Shown: positions 43,036 through 51,653 of the stretch, one piece after another | Layout of the letters: each line of letters begins with the position of its first letter | How positions within the stretch are numbered: position 1 is the first letter of the stretch | Program-made: the position numbers and the translations under genes | Notes under the pieces: model-generated | What the model saw: only the letters and a program-made list of their open reading frames with translations | Told to the model about the DNA's origin: nothing | Databases searched by the model: none | Source: Paracoccus yeei ATCC BAA-599 | GTDB taxonomy: Bacteria; Pseudomonadota; Alphaproteobacteria; Rhodobacterales; Rhodobacteraceae | DNA: 64,000 nt | Reading direction: 5' to 3' | Assembly (NCBI RefSeq): GCF_000622145.1 | Contig: NZ_JHWH01000009.1 | Location: 135,796-199,795 of the forward strand

Positions 43036-43998
43036 TCAAGGGGTGAAGGTCTGGCCGGCCCCGGCGGCCCGCGCACGGGCAAGGGCAAGGGCGGCGATGG
43101 CGGTGTCCTGGATGCCGGTGCCGGTCAGGTCGGCCAGCGTGATCTGCCGGTCCGACGTGCGGCCCGGCGCGATTCCGGCGATGACCTGGCCAAGCTCGGG
43201 GAACTCGGTCCCGGCCAGGGGGGAATGGTGCAACTCGCCCAGGGCGCGGGTCTGGGACAGGCGGTCGGCGACGTAATGGGCGGCCGCCAGCAGGTCAGGC
43301 GCGATCTCGTTCTTGTGCCCGGCGTCCGAGCCCATGGCGGTGATGTGGCTGCCGGGCGGGGCGCTGGCCAGGATGGGGCTTTCGGCGGGCGTGGTGGTCA
43401 CGATCACATCCGCCTGCGCCTCGGGCGTCACGGCCGGTGTGACGGGAAAGCCAAGCGCGGCCGTCATCTCATCGGCGAGTGCGCGGGCCTTGGCCGCGTC
43501 GCGGGCCCAGACGGTGGCGCGGGTCAGCGGCCGGACCAGCGCCAGCGCGCGCAACTGCATCCGGGCCTGCATCCCCGCCCCCAGGATCGCGGCGCTTTCA
43601 GCGTCCTGCCGCGCCAGATGCCGCGCGGCGACGGCCCCGGCGGCGGCGGTGCGCACGTCGGTCAGATAGCCGTTGTCCAGAAGCAGCGCCTGAACCAGCC
43701 CGGTGCGGGCGGACAGGACCACCATCATGCCGTTCGTCGACGGCAGGCCCAGCGTCGGATTGTCGAAAAAACCGGGGCTGATCTTGATCGCGAAATGGTC
43801 GATCCCGGGGACATAGGCGGTCTTCACGTCGACCTCGCCCCGGTGTTCGGGAATGTCGAGGCGCAGGACCGGCGGCATGGCAACGGCCTGGGTCGCCAGT
43901 GCGCGGAAGGCATCCTCGATGCAATCGACGGCGGCAAGGTCCAGGGGCACCAGCCGGCGCAGATCGGTCTCGGTCAGGATGATGACGGGCGTTCTCAT
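43036..43998 (-). CDS. eutC: Hydroxyectoine utilization protein EutC (ornithine cyclodeaminase family)
   Basis: A 320-aa protein of the ornithine cyclodeaminase/mu-crystallin family, with SPGFFDNPTLGLPSTNGMMV and the Rossmann motif AAILGAGMQARMQ. In ectoine clusters EutC acts with EutA and EutB to convert hydroxyectoine-derived intermediates into the ectoine route, but the exact steps are not firmly established. It begins in an ATGA overlap with eutB and ends 10 bases before doeA. Confidence 0.85.
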   Translation of the reverse strand: MRTPVIILTETDLRRLVPLDLAAVDCIEDAFRALATQAVAMPPVLRLDIPEHRGEVDVKTAYVPGIDHFAIKISPGFFDNPTLGLPSTNGMMVVLSARTGLVQALLLDNGYLTDVRTAAAGAVAARHLARQDAESAAILGAGMQARMQLRALALVRPLTRATVWARDAAKARALADEMTAALGFPVTPAVTPEAQADVIVTTTPAESPILASAPPGSHITAMGSDAGHKNEIAPDLLAAAHYVADRLSQTRALGELHHSPLAGTEFPELGQVIAGIAPGRTSDRQITLADLTGTGIQDTAIAALALARARAAGAGQTFTP

Positions 43999-44951
43999 GC
44001 GGCCTCGACGGAGTTGGCGCCGGCGACGATGCGGGCGTGCAGGCCCGGGTCGATGTTGCCGCCCGACAGGATGGTGACGGTCGGCCCCTCGGGGCGGAAG
44101 CGGCCCGACAGGATGGCGGCATGGCCCACGGCCGCCGCGCCCTCGACCACATGGCCCGCCGCCGCCAGATGGCGCAGGGCGGCGGCGATCTCGGCCTCGG
44201 AGACCAGGATCACGCCGTCCAGCAGCGCGCGGCACAGGGGAAAGGTCACCCGGTTGTCCGCCCCGATGCCGCCGCCAAGGGAATCCGCCAGGCTTGCGGT
44301 TTCGATCACCTCGACCGGATGGCCGGCGGCCAGGCTCGCGGCCATGGCGGCGCCGTTTTCCATGCTGACGCCGATCACGCGGGCGGTAGGGATCAGGGCC
44401 TTGACGGCGACGGCAATGCCCGCCGCCAGCCCACCCCCCGACAGGGGCACCAGGACGCTGTGCAGGTCGGGCCGGTCCTCGGCCAGTTCCAGCCCGATGG
44501 TGCCCTGTCCCGCAACCACGGCGGGATCGTCGAAGGGGTCGATCCGCGTCATGCCTTCGCGGGCCACGGCGCGGGCGACCTCGGCCATCGCCTCGTCCTG
44601 GCTGGCGCCGGTGACGCGGACCTCGGCGCCCAGCTCGCGGATGGCGCGGACCTTGTTGTCGGGGACCAGGTGCGACAGGCAGACCGTCGCGGGAATACCC
44701 GCCGCCTGCGCCGCATGGGCCAGCGCGCGACCGTGATTGCCGGTCGAGGCGGTGACGACGGCCCGTGCGCGCCTGGGCAGGGTCAGCACCGCATTGGTCC
44801 CGCCGCGCAGCTTGAAGGCGCCGGTCGGCTGGCGGTGTTCGCATTTCAGCCAGAGCTGCGGCAGGCGCGGGTCGGCGACCAGAGGCGTGCGCGCGACATG
44901 CGGCGCGATGCGGGCGCTGGCGGCGCGGATGTCGGCCAAGGTGACGGGCAT
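43995..44951 (-). CDS. eutB: Hydroxyectoine utilization dehydratase EutB
   Basis: A 318-aa PLP enzyme of the threonine dehydratase/serine racemase fold. The PLP lysine is in PTGAFKLRGG (residue about 47), the ring-binding Asn is in TASTGNHGRALA, and the phosphate loop is VPLSGGGLAAG. It is proposed to dehydrate a hydroxylated intermediate of hydroxyectoine breakdown. It overlaps eutA by 1 base and eutC by 4 bases, so all three are coupled. Confidence 0.86.
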   Translation of the reverse strand: MPVTLADIRAASARIAPHVARTPLVADPRLPQLWLKCEHRQPTGAFKLRGGTNAVLTLPRRARAVVTASTGNHGRALAHAAQAAGIPATVCLSHLVPDNKVRAIRELGAEVRVTGASQDEAMAEVARAVAREGMTRIDPFDDPAVVAGQGTIGLELAEDRPDLHSVLVPLSGGGLAAGIAVAVKALIPTARVIGVSMENGAAMAASLAAGHPVEVIETASLADSLGGGIGADNRVTFPLCRALLDGVILVSEAEIAAALRHLAAAGHVVEGAAAVGHAAILSGRFRPEGPTVTILSGGNIDPGLHARIVAGANSVEAA

Positions 44952-45688
44952 CACGGCAGCCTCATCAGCTGGCCGGGCGCGGCGACGCCGGTGTCGCCAC
45001 AGGCGCGCAGCACTGCCCAGGCGGCGGCATAGTTCGACGACACCGCCGGTACGCCGGTCGCATCCTCGATCCGGTCGATCACCCCGGCGGCGCGGACGGC
45101 GGTGCAGGACACGAAGATCGCCTCGCTGCCCGGCACCAGCGCATCCCTGGCCGCCGCGACGATGCTGTCGGGCGACAGCCGCGCCATGGCGCGGTCGTCG
45201 GTCAGGCCAAGGCTGGTGACGCCTTGCAGGGTGAAGCCGCCGGCCTCGAAACAGGCGGCCATGGGTGCGGTGGTTTCGGGCACATAGGGGGTCAGCAGCG
45301 TGATCCGCTGCGCGCCAAGCGCGCGCAGACCCGCGAACCCGGCCGAGATCGGCGTGATCGCCACCGTTCCGGGCTTGCCCGCCGCGATCGCGTCGCGCAC
45401 CGCCCGGTCCCCGATCACGACCGAGGCCGAGGTGCAACCATAGACCACCGCATCCAGATCCTCGCCCGGCAGGATCAGCGCGGCGGCGCCGGTCACGTCG
45501 CCCGCCATGGCAGCCAGGGTTTCAGGCGTCACCGGATTGGCGAAGGGGATGCGCGTCGCATAGACGCCGATGCCGCGCGGCGACAGGATGCGATGGAAAT
45601 CCGGCTCGGTCGTGTGGTCGGTCGCCAGCGCGATCAGGCCGATGCGGCGGGGCAGGGGTCGGTCGTCCAGATGCAGTTCCACGGTCAT
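44951..45688 (-). CDS. eutA: Hydroxyectoine utilization protein EutA (Asp/Glu racemase fold)
   Basis: A 245-aa protein of the maleate isomerase/aspartate-glutamate racemase superfamily. The two catalytic cysteines are in VVYGCTSASVVIG and IFVSCTAVRAAG, at about residues 89 and 193. It is presumed to invert a stereocentre of hydroxyectoine or its hydrolysis product. ATG 45688 overlaps the ehuD stop by 4 bases, linking uptake and catabolism in one transcript. Confidence 0.85.
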   Translation of the reverse strand: MTVELHLDDRPLPRRIGLIALATDHTTEPDFHRILSPRGIGVYATRIPFANPVTPETLAAMAGDVTGAAALILPGEDLDAVVYGCTSASVVIGDRAVRDAIAAGKPGTVAITPISAGFAGLRALGAQRITLLTPYVPETTAPMAACFEAGGFTLQGVTSLGLTDDRAMARLSPDSIVAAARDALVPGSEAIFVSCTAVRAAGVIDRIEDATGVPAVSSNYAAAWAVLRACGDTGVAAPGQLMRLP

Positions 45689-46344
45689 TTTCCGAACCTT
45701 CCAAAGCGGCGTTCCAGCCAGCGCAAGCCGACGACCGAGATGATGCTGACGATCAGGAAGCACACGCCAACCAGGGTGATCGGCTCGACATAGCGATAGG
45801 TCGAATTCGCAACCGAACGGGCCTGGCCCATCAGCTCCATCACGGTGATCGCCGACAGCAGGGGCGTTTCCTTGAACATGGCCAGGACATAGTTCGCCAT
45901 GGCCGGGATCATCGGCGGGACCGCCTGCGGCAGGACGACATGCATCCAGGTCTGGCGCGCGGTCAGGTTGGTGGCGCGCGCCGCCTCCCACTGGCCGCGC
46001 GGCACGGATTCGATGCCGCCGCGATAGACCTCGGCGAAATAGGCCGCGTAATGCAGGCCCATGCCCAGCACGCCCGCCGCCAGCGCCGGCAGCCGCAGTC
46101 CGATGTCGGGCAGGACGTAGAAGATGAAGTACAGCTGCACCAGCAGCGGCGTGCCCCGGATGAACTCGACCACGAAGCCGGTCGTGCGGGTGACGGTGCG
46201 GCTGGGCGAGCGCCGCAGCAGCGCAAAGACAAGGCCCAGGACGGCGGCCACGATGACGCCCAGCACGGTCGCCAGCAGCGTGATCTGCAAGCCCTGCAAC
46301 AGGGTCGGCAGGATGCTCAGCGCGAAATCCCAATCCCATTCCAT
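45685..46344 (-). CDS. ehuD: Ectoine/hydroxyectoine ABC permease EhuD
   Basis: A 219-aa amino-acid-type (HisM/GlnP) permease with five membrane helices and the EAA loop (EVYRGGIESVPRGQWEAARA, near residue 95), which contacts EhuA. It forms a heterodimer with EhuC. It overlaps ehuC by 1 base. The substrate call depends on the ectoine gene context. Confidence 0.87.
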   Translation of the reverse strand: MEWDWDFALSILPTLLQGLQITLLATVLGVIVAAVLGLVFALLRRSPSRTVTRTTGFVVEFIRGTPLLVQLYFIFYVLPDIGLRLPALAAGVLGMGLHYAAYFAEVYRGGIESVPRGQWEAARATNLTARQTWMHVVLPQAVPPMIPAMANYVLAMFKETPLLSAITVMELMGQARSVANSTYRYVEPITLVGVCFLIVSIISVVGLRWLERRFGRFGK

Positions 46345-47000
46345 CAGCGCACCCCGTCCAGCCCGCGCGTCGCGCGCCGTTCCAACCAGCGCATCCCGGC
46401 CGAAATCAGCGAGGAGAGCGCGAAATACATCACCAGGATCGCGACAAAGGGGACCAGCGTGCTGCCGGTCTGCGACCGCACCACCTGCGCCTGGAACGTC
46501 ATGTCGGACAGCGAGATCAGCGACACGACCGAAGTGGCCTTCAGCAGTTCGATGGCATTGTTGCCGAAGGTCGGCAGCATCAGCGGCAGGGCCTGGGGCA
46601 GGATGACATGGCGCATCCGCTGATAGCCGGTCAGGTTCAGCGCAACCGTCGCCTCGTGCTGGTCGCGCGGCACCGACAGGATGGCGCCGCGCACCACCTC
46701 GGCCGCATAGGCGCCGACGTTCAGACCCAGCGCCATCACCCCCGCCTGCATCGGGCTAAGCGATACGCCGGTCAGCGGCAGGACGTAATAGATCCAGAAC
46801 AGCTGCACAAAGATCGAGGTGCCGCGAAAGAACTCGATATAGATGCTGGCCAGCCAGCGCAGGCCGGCGTGACGCGACACCCGGCCCAAGCCAGCCAGGA
46901 AGGCCACGACCAGCGCGACCGCGCAGCCCATCACGGTCAGTTGCACCGTGACCCAGGCCCCCTGAAGGATGAGTGTCAGATATCCTGCCCAGTCGCCCAT
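46344..47000 (-). CDS. ehuC: Ectoine/hydroxyectoine ABC permease EhuC
   Basis: A 218-aa partner permease of the same family, with its EAA loop at EVVRGAILSVPRDQHEATVA and about five membrane helices. It is paralogous to EhuD, as usual for these importers. The gap of 40 bases after ehuB is the largest inside the transporter block. Confidence 0.87.
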   Translation of the reverse strand: MGDWAGYLTLILQGAWVTVQLTVMGCAVALVVAFLAGLGRVSRHAGLRWLASIYIEFFRGTSIFVQLFWIYYVLPLTGVSLSPMQAGVMALGLNVGAYAAEVVRGAILSVPRDQHEATVALNLTGYQRMRHVILPQALPLMLPTFGNNAIELLKATSVVSLISLSDMTFQAQVVRSQTGSTLVPFVAILVMYFALSSLISAGMRWLERRATRGLDGVR

Positions 47001-47040
47001 GCGCTGATGCCTGCCTTGCTGTTGGGGTCTGCGGTTCGGC

Positions 47041-47862
47041 TTATTGCGGCGCGGCGCAAAGCGTATCGCGGTCGGTCGACAGCGCGGCCTCGGCGCTGAA
47101 GCCGTAGGGCTCGACGATCTTGGCGAAGTCGTCCGTTTCCTTCATCTTGGCCAGTTCCACGTCGAAGGCGTCGCGCAGCGCCGTGTCCTTCTTGTTGAAG
47201 GCCGCGCCGTCGCAATAGACCGGGGCATCCTTGACCGGGGCAAAGATTTCCAGACCGGCATCGCCGGATTTCGCCAGCAGTTCGTTCAGCGACAGCACCG
47301 GCAGCGAATAGGCGTCGATGCGCCCGTCCTGCAGCATCTTCAGCCCCGATTGCGGGTCCGGCACGACGATCAGCCGGTCGCGCGGCACGCCCGCGTCCAG
47401 CGCCAGCTTTTCCTCGGTGCCGCCGCCGGGGGCTCCCAGCCGTGCGGTCTCGTCCTTGGCGATATCGGCATAGAACTGGAAGCTCTTGGGGTTGCCCTTG
47501 GGCACCAGCAGCGCCTCGGCATCGCACAGGATCGGCTGGGAATAGGCGACCGCGGCGCAGCGCTCGGGCTTCATGAACAGACCCGCCGTCACGGCATCGA
47601 CGCGGCCAGCCTGCAGGCTGGGGATCATCGCGCCATATTCCAGGATCGAGGCCTCGACATCGGCGACGCCCAGGCGCTTGAACACCTCGCGCGCGACATC
47701 GGGACCCGCGCCCGAGACCTTGCCGTCCGAGCCGACGGCGGTATAGGGCGGCTCGTTGCCGATGGCGATGCGGGCAAAGCCCTGTTCCCTCAGCGTGTCC
47801 AGATCGGCAAGCGCGGGCAGGGGAGCGGCCAGCATCACGGCGGCCATCAGGTAAAGCTTCAT
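47041..47862 (-). CDS. ehuB: Ectoine/hydroxyectoine-binding protein EhuB
   Basis: A 273-aa periplasmic solute-binding protein (SBP family 3). The Sec signal covers residues 1-19 (MKLYLMAAVMLAAPLPALA). The mature domain keeps IAIGNEPPYTAV (the ligand-binding strand) and later aromatic positions. It captures ectoine and hydroxyectoine for EhuCD. Known EhuB proteins use aromatic residues to box the ligand, but these were not aligned one by one here. Confidence 0.86.
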   Translation of the reverse strand: MKLYLMAAVMLAAPLPALADLDTLREQGFARIAIGNEPPYTAVGSDGKVSGAGPDVAREVFKRLGVADVEASILEYGAMIPSLQAGRVDAVTAGLFMKPERCAAVAYSQPILCDAEALLVPKGNPKSFQFYADIAKDETARLGAPGGGTEEKLALDAGVPRDRLIVVPDPQSGLKMLQDGRIDAYSLPVLSLNELLAKSGDAGLEIFAPVKDAPVYCDGAAFNKKDTALRDAFDVELAKMKETDDFAKIVEPYGFSAEAALSTDRDTLCAAPQ

Positions 47863-47889
47863 GTCAATCTCCGCTGTTGGTTCTGTTGG

Positions 47890-48675
47890 TCAGACCCGAT
47901 GGCCGGCTGCGATGATCTTGCGCAGAAAGCCTCGGGTTCTTTCTTCCTTGGGGTTCTTGAAGATCTGTTCTGGCGGGCCCTGCTCGACGATCCGGCCCTT
48001 GTCGAAGAACAGGATGCGGTCGGCGAATTCGCTGGCAAAGCCCATCTCGTGGGTGACAAGCAGCATGGTCATGTCGGTTTCGGCGGCCAGCCGCTTCATC
48101 ACCAGCAGAACCTCCTCGACCAGTTCGGGGTCAAGGGCGGACGTCACCTCGTCGAACAGCATGATGTCGGGGTTCAGCGCCAGCGCGCGGGCGATCGCCA
48201 CGCGCTGCTTTTGCCCGCCCGACAGTTGCGAGGGCATGGCATCGGCCTTGTCGGCAAGCCCGACCATGTCCAGAAGCTCGCGGCCGCGCCTTTCGGCGGC
48301 GGTGCGGCTTTGGCCTTGGGTCAGGACCGGCGCCAGGGTGATGTTCTGCAGCACGGACTTGTGCGGGAACAGATTGAAATGCTGGAATACCATGCCGATG
48401 CGGGCGCGCATCTTGTGCAGATGCGCTTCGTCCGCGGGCACCTCGGCGCCGTTCTTCTGCATGTGGTAAAGCGGCTGGCCGTCGATCTCGATCCGGCCGC
48501 CCGACAGCGATTCCAGCGTCATCAGGATGCGCAGGATCGTCGTCTTGCCCGAGCCCGAAGGCCCGATCAGCGCCAGCTTTTCGCCCTTGTGCACGTCAAA
48601 GGACAGCCCGTCGATGACGGTCAGCGTGCCGAAGGATTTGCGCAGATTGTCGATGCGGATGATTGGGTCGCCCAC
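47890..48675 (-). CDS. ehuA: Ectoine/hydroxyectoine ABC ATPase EhuA
   Basis: A 261-aa ABC ATPase with Walker [10 protein letters not shown] (residues 38-46), signature [15 protein letters not shown], Walker [13 protein letters not shown], and the switch His in LVTHEMGFA. The start is a GTG at 48675 with AAGGGG ahead. It is first after the ehu promoter at 48732. Confidence 0.88.
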   Translation of the reverse strand: MGDPIIRIDNLRKSFGTLTVIDGLSFDVHKGEKLALIGPSGSGKTTILRILMTLESLSGGRIEIDGQPLYHMQKNGAEVPADEAHLHKMRARIGMVFQHFNLFPHKSVLQNITLAPVLTQGQSRTAAERRGRELLDMVGLADKADAMPSQLSGGQKQRVAIARALALNPDIMLFDEVTSALDPELVEEVLLVMKRLAAETDMTMLLVTHEMGFASEFADRILFFDKGRIVEQGPPEQIFKNPKEERTRGFLRKIIAAGHRV

Positions 48676-48731
48676 GTCCGTCCCCTTGCCGTTCGCGGAC
48701 AGGTTTGCATTGCTGCCAAATCAGGTCAATT

Positions 48732-48737
48732 ATTATA
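48732..48737 (-). promoter_or_regulatory. Candidate -10 box of the ehu-eut-doe operon
   Basis: A perfect TATAAT on the minus strand (forward ATTATA) lies in the 78-base gap between enuR and ehuA, about 57 bases before the ehuA start. No good -35 is seen, as expected for an activated or repressed promoter. TGTCAT/ATGATAC-like elements next to it resemble the inverted repeat at the enuR start. Confidence 0.5.
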
Positions 48738-48753
48738 TCGTATCATGACAATT

Positions 48754-50139
48754 CTACAGCAGTGGCAGCAGGGGCTCGGGCGAACTGCGGAGCAGGTCGC
48801 GCACCAGGCCAAGGCCGCGCTGCAGATCGTCCTCGCGCTTGGTGCCCAGGGCGATGCGGACGGCATTGCGGCGCTGATGATCGTTGACACGGAACGCCTG
48901 CCCCGAGGCGATGGCCACGCCATGCACCCGCGCCTGGGCGACGAACTGATCCTCGTCCACGCCTTCGGGCAGGTTCAGCCAGACATGCAGGCCCTGCGGA
49001 TGGGCGCTGAAATCAAGGCCGGTGAGGATCGCCTGCGCCAGGGCATGGCGGCGCTGCAGGGCCTCGCGCTGCCAGGCGACCAGGCCGTGCAGGGTGCCGT
49101 CCTCGATCCAGTGGCTCAGCAACTCGACCATCAGCGGCGTCGCCATCCAGCTTGTCACCAGATGGCGATTTGCCGCCACGGCTGCCGCCCGTTCCGGCGC
49201 GGACAGATAGGCCAGCCGCAGCCCGGGCAGCGCGACCTTGGTAAAGCCGCGGATGTGAAAGACCCGCTCGGGCGCAAGCATGGCATAGGGCGTGGGCGCG
49301 TCCACCACCACATCGCCCAGGATGTCGTTTTCGACGATGAACAGGTCGTGCCGCCGGGCGATGTCCACAATGTCGCGCCGCCGCGCGAGGCTGGTGACAT
49401 TGGCGCGCGGATTGATCGCGGTGGGCTGGGTATAGACCGCGCGCACCAGCCCTTTTTCCGCCGCCATATCAAGCGCATCCGGCAGGATGCCGTCGCTGTC
49501 GCAGGCCAGCCCATCCAGATGCAGGCCCAGATACTTGCACAGCGGCATCAGCAGGTGATGGGTCAGCGCGGGCGCCGCCAGTGTCGCACCGCAGGGCACC
49601 GCGCTCATCACCGCGGTGGTGATGGCCGAGGTGGCGCCGTCCGTGATGACGATATTGTCTGGCGCGACCTCGATGCCGCTGCGCTTCAACCAGCCGGCGG
49701 CGACATGGCGGTGATGCGGCAGGACCGAACTGGGTCGGAATGACAGCGCCGAGGACGCACTGAGGTTGTCGGCCACCCAGTGCAGCCCGTCGCGCATCAG
49801 GGCGATGTGGTGGTCGTCGCTGACCGGCTTCAGGATCGAAAGGTCGATCACCTCGCTGCTGCGGTCGGCGATATAGGGCGGGTTGCTGTCGCCGGCCGGC
49901 GGCAGGACGAACGACCCGCTGCCCACCTTGCCCGCAATCAGCCTACGCCGGATCAGGTCGTTATAGGCGCGCGACACGGTCTGCACCGACAGCCCCAGTT
50001 CATAGGCCAGGTCCCGGTGCGGCCTGAGCTTGGCGCCCGAGGGCAGCAGCCCGTCCGCAATGGCCCGCGCGAATTGATCCGCCAGGGACAGATAGGCCGG
50101 TCGACGAAGGCGGGCGGGATCGGGGCGCCATTGGGTCAT
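48754..50139 (-). CDS. enuR: MocR/GntR-type regulator EnuR
   Basis: A 461-aa regulator. The N-terminal GntR winged helix is at residues 12-78 (SLADQFARAIADG ... ELGLSVQTVSRAYNDL). A long aminotransferase-like domain follows, with PLP lysine Lys301 in GFTKVALPGLR, corresponding to Lys302 of the studied Ruegeria protein as I recall. EnuR represses ectoine catabolic genes, and ectoine-derived diaminobutyrate bound to PLP is its inducer. It heads the cluster, co-oriented with it. Confidence 0.88.
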   Translation of the reverse strand: MTQWRPDPARLRRPAYLSLADQFARAIADGLLPSGAKLRPHRDLAYELGLSVQTVSRAYNDLIRRRLIAGKVGSGSFVLPPAGDSNPPYIADRSSEVIDLSILKPVSDDHHIALMRDGLHWVADNLSASSALSFRPSSVLPHHRHVAAGWLKRSGIEVAPDNIVITDGATSAITTAVMSAVPCGATLAAPALTHHLLMPLCKYLGLHLDGLACDSDGILPDALDMAAEKGLVRAVYTQPTAINPRANVTSLARRRDIVDIARRHDLFIVENDILGDVVVDAPTPYAMLAPERVFHIRGFTKVALPGLRLAYLSAPERAAAVAANRHLVTSWMATPLMVELLSHWIEDGTLHGLVAWQREALQRRHALAQAILTGLDFSAHPQGLHVWLNLPEGVDEDQFVAQARVHGVAIASGQAFRVNDHQRRNAVRIALGTKREDDLQRGLGLVRDLLRSSPEPLLPLL

Positions 50140-50151
50140 AATGACATGACC
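50134..50151. promoter_or_regulatory. Inverted repeat over the enuR start codon
   Basis: GGTCAT (50134-50139) and ATGACC (50146-50151) form a perfect 6-base inverted repeat with 6 bases between, covering the enuR ATG. It is a candidate autoregulatory operator. A related GGTCA/TGAC pair occurs upstream of ehuA (48724-48749). Confidence 0.45.
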
Positions 50152-50264
50152 TTAAAGCAGTTCAATTTTGGGCAGAAGGTGGAAAATTCAGCTGTTGCCT
50201 GCGCAAGCTTTACGCCTTGAGCCGCGCTCGGCCTGTGTGGCCTCGGCCGCCAGCCGTCCCGCCT

Positions 50265-51455
50265 TTACCAGAAATCCACCCTGGTCTGCAAAAGCTCGCC
50301 CAGCGTCTCGGCGTCGTGGCCAAGGAAGATCACGCCATGACCGTTGCCCAGATCCAGGTAAGCGGCATCGCCCAAGTCGTGCAACCGGTCGCCCAGCGAT
50401 TCGGGGTCGATGGACTGGCCATTGATGTTGCGGGTGATGATCAGGCGATCCTCGTCGGAAAAATCGGCGATGATGTCCACGCCATGCGCGCTGCGGAACT
50501 GGAACAGGTCGGCACCGCCGCCGCCGGTCAGGAAATCGTCGCCCGCGCCGCCATTCAGGGCATCGTCGCCCGCGCCGCCGTCGATCATGTCGTTGCCGCG
50601 CCCGCCATGCAGCGTGTCGTTGCCCGCCCTGCCAAAGATGGAGTCGTCGCCGCGCCCGAAATCCTCGATCGCGGCGACGAAATCATTGCCGTCGCCAAGG
50701 TCGATGCTGTCGTCGCCGCCGCCGGCGTCCACCCAGTCGTTGCCTGCGCCGCCCGTGATGCTGTCGTCGCCAAAGCCGCCATGAAGCGTGTCGTTTCCCA
50801 AGCCGCCGTCCAGCAGGTCGTTGCCATTGTCGCCCTGCAACCTGTCCCTGCCGTCGCCGCCATAAAGCCGGTCTTCGCCCAGGTCCCCTGACAGCGTATC
50901 GTTGCCTGCGCCGCCATGAAGGCTGTCGCGCCCGGCATCGCCTTCGAGCCGGTCGTCGCCGGATCCGCCATCCAGCAGGTCGTTGCCATCCTGCCCGCTG
51001 AGAAGGTCGTTCCCCGCACCACCCAGCAGCAGATCGGACCCGAACGATGCAAAGAGCGAATCATTACCCGCGCCGCCGAACAACCCGTCCCCGGCGGCGC
51101 GCTTTGCCTCGGCCCAGTCGTCATAGGACAGGCCGCCTCGGTCGGGATCGGTCAGCCAGCGCACGTCCAGCACATCGTTGCCCTCACCTCCGAACAGCAG
51201 GTTCCAGCCCGCACCGCCGTGCAGGGAATCGTCGCCGGCAAGCCCGAGCATGACATCGTTGCCCGGACCGCCGGCAAGCGTGTCGGCCCCGCTTCCGCCG
51301 ATTTGCAGGCCTTGGGACAGGGCGCCGGCCAGGATGCCGATGGCGGTCCTGGCGAAATCCAGCCCCTCGGATTCCGCCGGGTCGAGGCCGGTCGGCAGCA
51401 GGCGAAAGAGTTCGTCGGACAGAATGGTCGATTTCAGGTCTGAATACGTCGCCAT
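50265..51455 (-). CDS. RTX calcium-binding secreted protein (396 aa)
   Basis: After an N-terminal ~80 residues without repeats, about 20 copies of the calcium-binding nonapeptide (GGxGxDxLx) run to about residue 320, broken by one non-repeat insert (about 115-140). The last ~85 residues are a beta-rich end typical of type I secretion substrates. No Sec signal is present. It shares its C-terminal organisation with the 51654-52496 protein. It is divergent from that gene and close to the secretion genes 59197-62204, its likely exporter. Function (surface layer, adhesin or matrix) is unknown. Confidence 0.8.
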   Translation of the reverse strand: MATYSDLKSTILSDELFRLLPTGLDPAESEGLDFARTAIGILAGALSQGLQIGGSGADTLAGGPGNDVMLGLAGDDSLHGGAGWNLLFGGEGNDVLDVRWLTDPDRGGLSYDDWAEAKRAAGDGLFGGAGNDSLFASFGSDLLLGGAGNDLLSGQDGNDLLDGGSGDDRLEGDAGRDSLHGGAGNDTLSGDLGEDRLYGGDGRDRLQGDNGNDLLDGGLGNDTLHGGFGDDSITGGAGNDWVDAGGGDDSIDLGDGNDFVAAIEDFGRGDDSIFGRAGNDTLHGGRGNDMIDGGAGDDALNGGAGDDFLTGGGGADLFQFRSAHGVDIIADFSDEDRLIITRNINGQSIDPESLGDRLHDLGDAAYLDLGNGHGVIFLGHDAETLGELLQTRVDFW

Positions 51456-51653
51456 GGTTGCTTTTCCAGTTTGAAGCGGCCCTGATCCTGCGCCCCGGTG
51501 ATGCCCGGGACTGGAACGTCGGACGGATGCTAGCGGGACCGCATTGCCGAAGCGAACCGGAAAAGCCTGCAATTTTAAGTAAATAGACGTCGGCCGTCTG
51601 CCCGCTTTGGTTTAGCTTCCGCCGCATTGGATCACAGCAAGAAAGGGGTCATC
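51456..51653. promoter_or_regulatory. Divergent promoter region of the two RTX genes
   Basis: A 198-base gap between divergent RTX genes. It contains an AGACG/CGTCT inverted repeat (51585-51599) in an AT-rich patch, AATTTTAAGTAAAT. No clear promoter boxes or gene are seen. Confidence 0.35.
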
